DNA of 30,949 nt from Sulfurovum sp. (GTDB lineage: Bacteria; Campylobacterota; Campylobacteria; Campylobacterales; Sulfurovaceae). The position numbers and the translations under genes are program-made. The first letter of the stretch is position 1, and each line of letters begins with the position of its first letter. The notes beneath the pieces were generated by a model, which was not told the origin of the DNA, made no database searches, and saw only the letters and a list, made by a program, of their open reading frames with translations. Of the stretch, positions 25,889 to 30,949 are shown piece after piece. The DNA lies in assembly GCA_027029065.1 (NCBI GenBank), contig JALVGO010000145.1:1-30949 (forward strand), given 5' to 3'.

Positions 25889-27235
25889 ATGAGCTGGACA
25901 CCAGGAAGCTGGAGAGCATTCCCTATCAAGCAACAACCGACATACCCGGACACATCAGCACTTGAAGCGGTAGAAAAGGAATTGGGTTCCTACCCGCCGC
26001 TGATCTTTGCCGGAGAGGCGAGAAGACTCAAAGAGAAACTTGCTGCAGCGGGACGCGGTGAAGCATTTCTGCTTCAGGGCGGAGACTGTGCAGAGAGTTT
26101 TGCCGATTTCAATGCACAGAATATCAAAAACCTTTTCAAGCTGATGCTTCAGATGAACATGGTACTGATGTACTCTACCGGAAAACCTGTCGTAAAAGTA
26201 GGACGTATCGCAGGGCAGTTTGCCAAACCGAGATCATCGGATTTTGAAGAGAAGGATGGTGTCAAACTGCCAAGCTACCGTGGAGATATTATCAACTCTA
26301 TTGAGTTTAGTGAAGAGGCACGTATTCCAAAGCCGGAAAATATGCTCAGAGCCTACAACCAGTCTGCTGCGACACTCAATCTGCTGCGTGCCTTTTCACG
26401 CGGTGGTCTTGCAGACCTGAACAAAGTGCACCAGTGGAACCTCGATTTTATCAAGGATAACCCGCTTGGACAGCGTTATGATGAGCTGAGTGACAAGATT
26501 GACCATGCTATGAAGTTCATGGCAGCATGCGGATTGACCAGTGACGTTATGCCGCAGTTGCACCAGACGACCCTCTACACCTCACATGAAGCGCTGCTGC
26601 TTAACTATGAAGAGGCATTGACACGCAAAGATACGGAGACTGGAGAGTGGTATGACTGTTCGGCACATATGCTTTGGATAGGGGACAGAACACGTGACCT
26701 GAACGAAGCGCATATTGAGTACTTCAGAGGTATCCAAAACCCGATCGGATGTAAAGTGGGACCAACTATGCAGCCGGATGAACTGCTTGCGCTCATTGAT
26801 GCACTCAATCCTGAGAATGAAGAGGGAAGACTGAACCTGATCGTGCGTATGGGTGCGACCAAGATCAGCGAGCTCTACCCGCCGCTTCTGAAAGCGGTAC
26901 GTGATGCAGGCAAAAAGGTTGTCTGGACGATTGATCCGATGCACGGTAATGTCGAGAAGTCATCGACAGGCTTTAAAACGCGTGATTTTGACAATATTCT
27001 CTCTGAGGTCAGACAGTTCTTTGCTATCCATAAAGAGATGGGTACGATTGCTGCGGGGATACACCTTGAGATGACAGGAAACGATGTGACTGAATGTACC
27101 GGAAGTACCTCCTGTGCCATTACTGACGAGGGGCTTGCTAGCCGTTACCATACACAGTGTGATCCGCGTCTGAACGCTTCCCAGGCCTTAGAGCTTGCCT
27201 TTATGATCTCCGATACTATCGGGTTTAAGGGTTAA
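25889..27235 (+). CDS. Class II 3-deoxy-7-phosphoheptulonate (DAHP) synthase
   Basis: A 448-residue class II (plant-type) DAHP synthase; the start at 25889 is set by GAAGGAAG and the usual SWTPGSWR opening. It condenses phosphoenolpyruvate and erythrose 4-phosphate, the first step of the shikimate pathway. Signatures: [11 protein letters not shown] with the metal-binding Cys, [38 protein letters not shown] with the metal His, [13 protein letters not shown], and [20 protein letters not shown] near the end. It is unrelated in sequence to AroF/G/H of E. coli. Regulation cannot be read from the sequence; class II enzymes vary in feedback inhibition. It stands alone downstream of the DnaA-box repeat region. 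Confidence 0.94.
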   Translation: MSWTPGSWRAFPIKQQPTYPDTSALEAVEKELGSYPPLIFAGEARRLKEKLAAAGRGEAFLLQGGDCAESFADFNAQNIKNLFKLMLQMNMVLMYSTGKPVVKVGRIAGQFAKPRSSDFEEKDGVKLPSYRGDIINSIEFSEEARIPKPENMLRAYNQSAATLNLLRAFSRGGLADLNKVHQWNLDFIKDNPLGQRYDELSDKIDHAMKFMAACGLTSDVMPQLHQTTLYTSHEALLLNYEEALTRKDTETGEWYDCSAHMLWIGDRTRDLNEAHIEYFRGIQNPIGCKVGPTMQPDELLALIDALNPENEEGRLNLIVRMGATKISELYPPLLKAVRDAGKKVVWTIDPMHGNVEKSSTGFKTRDFDNILSEVRQFFAIHKEMGTIAAGIHLEMTGNDVTECTGSTSCAITDEGLASRYHTQCDPRLNASQALELAFMISDTIGFKG

Positions 27236-27293
27236 TTGGTGTATTGGTCATTGGGATGATTTCCAAATGAAAAAAATTGCTACAATCTTCCCG

Positions 27294-27384
27294 TAGGGTG
27301 CGTAACCACGCACTTTTAAACCGTTTACCGGAAACAATCGTTGCTGTCACCACACCTTTCAAAGGTGCGAAATATCGCACCCTA
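27294..27384. repeat. MITE-like 91-bp inverted-repeat element
   Basis: The ends are TAGGGTGCG (27294-27302) and CGCACCCTA (27376-27384), exact inverted repeats of 9 bp that continue after a short mismatch with a shared CGCAC. Each end also folds by itself: GTGCGT-AACC-ACGCAC on the left and GGTGCGA-AATA-TCGCACC on the right. The outer TA dinucleotides could be a target duplication of the IS630/Tc1 kind. There is no coding capacity. The right end forms the stop codon of the histidine kinase gene. Confidence 0.55.
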
Positions 27385-28581
27385 TGTTGTGATTATAAAA
27401 ATATTCTTCTTCTCTTCGTAACGGTATGTGAGTGTCATGTGGTGGATATCGAGAATACTCTTGACAATGTAGAGCCCAAGACCAAGTCCGCCTTTTGAGG
27501 TGTGGAAGGGTTTGAAGTAGGCTTCAAGCGGTTCACTGAGTGCCTCACCTGTATTGATGATCTCTACATGATCTGCATCGATACGGACAGTGACATGCTT
27601 GTCTGTAGAGTACTTGATGGCATTGTCCAGCAGGTTTTTAAGCACCAGCGTAAAGAGTTCGAAATCTGCTTTGACAATGTAGTCATGCACACGTTCTACC
27701 GTTACGAGACGGGCAGGGTGTTCTACCATCAGCAGGTCGATACTCCCCTCTACAAGATCGCTCATTTTGTAGGGTTTGAGGTGGAGTTCGAAGTTTTTAG
27801 ATGTGATCTTTTCTATTTTGGCAAACTCGTCAATCAGCAGATTCAGCCGTTCAAAAATACTGTGCAGGCGCTGTTTGCTTTTTTCGTCCGGAAGCATTTC
27901 GCTCATCAGCCGCCCTTTGGCAATAGGGGTCTTGAGTTCATGCATGATCGCACGCAAGAAGAGCTGCCGTGACTGAAGCAGTTCCCGTATCATGGTGACC
28001 GCGTGGTCAAATTCGTTGGCAACTTCGGCAATTTCGTCATGATTTTCACTTTTACACTCTATGTTGAGATTGCCTTCTGAAAAACTTTTGATTTTCTCTT
28101 TAAGCTCGGAGAGAGGACGTAAAGAGCGTATGACCCAGAAGTAGAGCAGAATGATCAGGATAAAGACGATCGTAAAGACAATGATCCTCTTGAGTGGATA
28201 TTTGGGTTTGTTTTTGTTTTTGAGAAAGAGTTTGAAGCGGTCATTGTTGATGAGAATGACACGCTGAAGGCGGAAGGTGTCAACGGCATATTTTTTATAT
28301 TTGCCCTTCTCTTTGAAGTAACGCTCTATCTGTACGACTTTGGCTTTGTCTTTGATGAGTGAGAAGTTTTGTGATTCGAGGTAGGCTTCGTCTATCTTAC
28401 CGGTTTTGAGGTAGTAGTTGTATAGATAATGGGCGATCGCACGTTCTCTTGCTTCGTTAAGCTCATCATATTTGGCATGGTCATATTTGATCGATCCGAT
28501 AAAAAGGATGGCAAGCAGCAGCAGAGTAATGGAAAAGACAAGCTTGATCTTGCTGCGCAGTGAAGTGAAACGTCTAAACAA
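27382..28581 (-). CDS. ArsS-like sensor histidine kinase
   Basis: A 399-residue membrane kinase. It has two membrane helices (about 13-31 and 132-151) around a periplasmic sensor of about 100 residues rich in Lys, Tyr and Asp, then a HAMP linker (152-205). The H-box FLRAIMHELKTPIAKGRLM follows, with acceptor His214, then the N-box LKNLLDNAIKYS with Asn320 and the G-box GGLGLGLYIVKSILD. The H-box and overall layout match the ArsS (HP0165) acid-response family. The G1 box, normally DxGxG, reads N343-T-G-E-A, so the ATP-adenine aspartate is replaced by Asn. The start overlaps the response regulator by 8 bases. Its TAG stop comes from an inverted-repeat element. Confidence 0.8.
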   Translation of the reverse strand: MFRRFTSLRSKIKLVFSITLLLLAILFIGSIKYDHAKYDELNEARERAIAHYLYNYYLKTGKIDEAYLESQNFSLIKDKAKVVQIERYFKEKGKYKKYAVDTFRLQRVILINNDRFKLFLKNKNKPKYPLKRIIVFTIVFILIILLYFWVIRSLRPLSELKEKIKSFSEGNLNIECKSENHDEIAEVANEFDHAVTMIRELLQSRQLFLRAIMHELKTPIAKGRLMSEMLPDEKSKQRLHSIFERLNLLIDEFAKIEKITSKNFELHLKPYKMSDLVEGSIDLLMVEHPARLVTVERVHDYIVKADFELFTLVLKNLLDNAIKYSTDKHVTVRIDADHVEIINTGEALSEPLEAYFKPFHTSKGGLGLGLYIVKSILDIHHMTLTYRYEEKKNIFIITT

Positions 28582-29233
28582 GCTTGTACCCTACACCCCG
28601 TACTGCCTGAATGCGTTTGTTGTCTCCGATTTTGGAGCGTATCTTGGAGATGATGACATCGAGGCTTTTGCCCTGTGAGTCGATGCTCATGGTTGCCGAG
28701 GAGTTGATGATCTGTTCACGTGACTGCGTGATGCCCTGGTTTTTGACCAGCAAGGAGAGTACTTCGAACTCTGCAGGGGTCAGGTTGAGTGCTTCCCCTT
28801 TGTAGTAAATGGTGTCGCCTTTGATCTCAAAATCACTTTTGGGTGTATTGGCAGCACTGTTCTTGCCTTCGCCCTTGTTGACCCTGTTTAGGATCGCCAT
28901 GATACGTGCATACATCTCTTTGGGGTCGTAGGGTTTTGGCAGGTAGTCGTAGGCACCCAGTTCGAAACTCTGTACCTTGTCATTGATGTCACTGCGTGCA
29001 GAGGAGATGATAACAGGGATATCGTATTTGCGTACCAGCTCTTCACACACCTCCAGTCCGTCCATCCCCGGAAGTGTCAGGTCGAGGATAACAAGATCGT
29101 ACTTCTTTACACCGGCGCTCAGCCCCAGAAACGGATCTTCATAGTTGGTAACCTTGATGTCAAACTGTGCAAGATATTCTGCCAGAAGTTCTGCAAACTC
29201 CGGATCGTCCTCGATCATCAGTACATTTATCAT
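28574..29233 (-). CDS. ArsR-like OmpR-family response regulator
   Basis: A 219-residue response regulator. The receiver domain (1-115) has the acidic pair E8-D9-D10, phosphoacceptor Asp51 (LVILDLTLPGMDG), Ser77/78 and Lys100 (YLPKPYDP). A linker leads to an OmpR/PhoB winged helix (about 135-219) with LTPAEFEVLSLLVKNQG, SLDVIISKIRSKIG and the terminal VRGVGYKLV. It pairs with the kinase that follows with an 8-base overlap. The best-known relative is ArsR (HP0166) of H. pylori, which controls acid-response genes. What it senses here, probably not gastric acid, is unknown. A TATAAT at 29261-29266 precedes it. Confidence 0.85.
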   Translation of the reverse strand: MINVLMIEDDPEFAELLAEYLAQFDIKVTNYEDPFLGLSAGVKKYDLVILDLTLPGMDGLEVCEELVRKYDIPVIISSARSDINDKVQSFELGAYDYLPKPYDPKEMYARIMAILNRVNKGEGKNSAANTPKSDFEIKGDTIYYKGEALNLTPAEFEVLSLLVKNQGITQSREQIINSSATMSIDSQGKSLDVIISKIRSKIGDNKRIQAVRGVGYKLV

Positions 29234-29260
29234 ATCGCTGTCCTTGCCTTCTTTTTAGCT

Positions 29261-29266
29261 ATTATA
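29261..29266 (-). promoter_or_regulatory. -10 box of the response regulator-kinase operon
   Basis: The minus strand reads TATAAT about 27 bases upstream of the ATG at 29233, with AAGGAC as ribosome site in between. Confidence 0.5.
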
Positions 29267-29292
29267 GTCATTCAAGGTTAATTGAAATCAAA

Positions 29293-30624
29293 TCACTTTG
29301 TATGCGGTGTTTCGAGCTTTTCCCACTCCAGCTGTCCCCACTTTTTCAAACTCTCTTGGAGACTCTCAAGTGTTTTGTCTGTGTGGCATGCAAAACAGGC
29401 ATTGGTTTGGGGCGGCATACCAAAGGCTTTGGTCTCTGCCGGATAGGTAAAGGCAAAGCGGTGGGAACGTACCGTAAGCGGTGATTTGCCTGTATGTTTA
29501 CCGGTCTTTGGCATATGACATTCGATGCAAAGCGATCCTTTGGAGTCAGCTTTGTGGTGGGTGTGCTGCTGTAAAGTATCTTGATGCGGCCCGATGACGG
29601 AGCCAAAAGAGTGACACTTCATACAGGCAGCGTTACCCTGCGGTTTTTTGGCGGTATTGGTCAGTTTGTGCGGGTCGTGGCAGTTGATACAGGTGATACC
29701 GTGCTTGTACATCGCATCGTGGACATACTCGTTACCCTGTGTACGGTTTTTCTTCGCCGCTCCGTTTGGCCAGAACTCTTTTGTCTCCTGCCCAAGGGCA
29801 AAGGGTGCAGGCAGTTTGTAGCTTATCAGCGGTTTTCCGAGCTCATACCCTTTGGGGTAGTCTGTCGCTTTCATCCAAAGCTCTTTGGCGGTAGCCCCCT
29901 CTGTCTCAATACGTTTGTCCCGGTTTCGCATATGACACTGCAGACAGACCTCATTGGTACGGATGGGGTCGAACATGCTGGCTTTAAAGACCGGTGAGTC
30001 CGGATCATTGGCATGTTCACTTCCCGGTCCGTGGCAGCTTTCACAGGCGATGGCAGGTTCGACACGTTTGCCTGTTGCCATGTAGCCGGTGAAGTGACAT
30101 CCGTCACAGGTTGTCGAGGTAGGGAACTGTTTGTTGTCATGGGGATAGGAGTCGTGGTACCAGTATTTGTAGGGTTTGAAGTGTTGCCACTTGCCTGTTT
30201 GTGTGTTCCACTGGTAGTTGCCCAGGCGGTAGTCATCCTTGCCGTTGATCTTTGCAGGGATCATATAGCGCTGCTTGAACTTGCTTCCGATGGTATAGAC
30301 GGCATCTTTGAGGGTAAAGTCGGCATCTTTGGGGAGTTTGGTGAAATCGGCAACCACCACACTGCCGTCTTTTCTTATATCCTGTATCATCTTCGAGTGC
30401 ATGGAGGCTTTCCAGTCGTGGTACTTCTCTTTGTGGCACTCTTTACACTTTTGCGAACCGACAAAGTGTGCCTTTTTTTGTGCTTCGGGCTGCAGATCGA
30501 CATTCATGCCTACACGCGGTTTGGTCAGCTGCTGGTAATATGGAGCGATTTTTGGCATGTTGCCCCAAATGAATGCTGCAACAAGCAGTACGATAAAAGT
30601 AAGCCAGAAGAGTAGTTTTTTCAT
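29293..30624 (-). CDS. Membrane-anchored octaheme cytochrome c (cytochrome c554 family)
   Basis: A 443-residue periplasmic cytochrome with an uncleaved-looking N-terminal membrane anchor (about 4-21). Eight CxxCH heme motifs are present, at Cys60, 173, 194, 227, 312, 334, 366 and 410. The region FVGSQKCKECHKEKYHDWKAS and ACESCHGPGSEH are typical of the cytochrome c554-type multiheme proteins, which often have sulfur- or nitrogen-cycle roles. A long heme-free stretch separates motif 1 from motif 2 (about 110 residues). There is no CX15CH motif as in MccA sulfite reductase, and no hydroxylamine-oxidoreductase tyrosine cross-link region is evident. Function is probably electron transfer or a reductase; the substrate is unknown. 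It overlaps aroE by 4 bases (ATGA), so aroE is upstream in the same transcript. Confidence 0.88.
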   Translation of the reverse strand: MKKLLFWLTFIVLLVAAFIWGNMPKIAPYYQQLTKPRVGMNVDLQPEAQKKAHFVGSQKCKECHKEKYHDWKASMHSKMIQDIRKDGSVVVADFTKLPKDADFTLKDAVYTIGSKFKQRYMIPAKINGKDDYRLGNYQWNTQTGKWQHFKPYKYWYHDSYPHDNKQFPTSTTCDGCHFTGYMATGKRVEPAIACESCHGPGSEHANDPDSPVFKASMFDPIRTNEVCLQCHMRNRDKRIETEGATAKELWMKATDYPKGYELGKPLISYKLPAPFALGQETKEFWPNGAAKKNRTQGNEYVHDAMYKHGITCINCHDPHKLTNTAKKPQGNAACMKCHSFGSVIGPHQDTLQQHTHHKADSKGSLCIECHMPKTGKHTGKSPLTVRSHRFAFTYPAETKAFGMPPQTNACFACHTDKTLESLQESLKKWGQLEWEKLETPHTK

Positions 30625-30949
30625 AATGTAAATGCTTTTTTCATATGCTGTTTGATCTGTTCGAAGTTGTATTGGTGATCTGTGAAGTGTTCAAATGCGA
30701 TGATGCCCTGATAAAGCAGCATATCAGAACCGTCTTTGGTTGGTTTCTCCAATGTTTTTGCCAGTTTCAAAAAAGGGGTCTCTTTGCCGTAAATCACATC
30801 AACACACGCTTTTGCCTGTGGGATAAGTGCCTCAAGGATCTCTTTGGGGGCAGGCAGGCTCTCATCCTCAAGTCCGGCAGAGGTCATGTTGACCACAAGA
30901 TCGTAGGCTTGGGGCGTAAAGGTGTCGAAAATCGCCGTCTCGAACCCCT
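30621..30949 (-). CDS. aroE: Shikimate dehydrogenase, 3' part only
   Basis: The frame is open to the right edge; only about the last 109 residues are visible. VVNMTSAGLEDESLP is the conserved N-x-T-S-x-G motif that binds NADP, and VDVIYGKETPFLKLAK and GSDMLLYQGIIAFEHFTD (usually G.GMLV.QA...F..W) are AroE signatures. It reduces 3-dehydroshikimate to shikimate. Its TGA overlaps the ATG of the octaheme cytochrome, which suggests cotranslation. This is an odd pairing of aromatic biosynthesis with an electron-transfer protein. Together with the DAHP synthase, the window holds two shikimate-pathway genes that are not adjacent. Confidence 0.88.
   Translation of the reverse strand, partial: GFETAIFDTFTPQAYDLVVNMTSAGLEDESLPAPKEILEALIPQAKACVDVIYGKETPFLKLAKTLEKPTKDGSDMLLYQGIIAFEHFTDHQYNFEQIKQHMKKAFTL

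Overview
The window looks like chromosome of a Campylobacterota (epsilonproteobacterial) chemolithotroph of the Sulfurovum/Sulfurimonas type. The evidence is lineage-restricted genes and gene order: hobA, an ArsRS-like two-component pair, a delta' subunit without a Walker A motif, folP with an N-terminal extension, and the runs rppH-lysC-hobA-holB-folP (as in Helicobacter pylori), tatB-tatC-queA, and ligA-x-tlyA-ribF-cmoA (as in Campylobacter jejuni). Genus assignment is inference. Genes are tightly packed, and no stretch longer than 300 bases lacks a gene.

Layout. 1-772: 3' part of an Amidohydro_3 protein. 810-5901: RND efflux operon (outer-membrane factor, adaptor, pump) behind a promoter that carries a TetR-type palindrome. 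5886-6272 (-): ruvX. 6353-8488 (+): hybrid sensor kinase that lacks its usual phosphoacceptor histidines. 8485-9767 (-): NlpC/P60-SPOR lipoprotein and a YchJ-like SEC-C protein. 9893-10977 (+): what looks like the scar of a type I restriction-modification operon (hsdM tail, frameshifted rhuM-fic, hsdS head). 10974-14105 (-): a second NlpC/P60 lipoprotein, queA, tatC with a large insertion, tatB. 14187-15242 (-): hemW.

15355-19409 (+): rppH, lysC, hobA, holB, then folP from its own promoter. 19419-20009: DinJ/YafQ-type toxin-antitoxin pair. 20021-25605: ligA, an AT-rich exported orphan coupled to ligA, a host-attachment-like gene on the opposite strand, tlyA, ribF, cmoA. 25606-25888: a 53-bp direct repeat full of DnaA-box-like TTATTCAC motifs. 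25889-27235: class II DAHP synthase. 27294-27384: a MITE-like inverted-repeat element that supplies the stop codon of the next gene. 27382-29233 (-): ArsS/ArsR-like two-component system. 29293-30949 (-): octaheme cytochrome c and the 3' part of aroE.

How the genes work together. Most of the window is core metabolism and information processing: replication initiation (hobA), polymerase (holB), ligase, tRNA/rRNA modification (queA, cmoA, tlyA), aromatic biosynthesis (DAHP synthase, aroE), folate, FAD, heme-related and Tat export. Envelope functions (RND pump, NlpC/P60 lipoproteins, periplasmic octaheme cytochrome) and two signalling systems are interspersed. Accessory DNA sits at three junctions: between the two NlpC paralogues, between folP and ligA, and between ligA and tlyA. 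I see no single large new system. The most interesting items are the DnaA-box repeat cluster, the acceptor-less hybrid kinase, the restriction-modification scar, the TatC insertion and the octaheme cytochrome.
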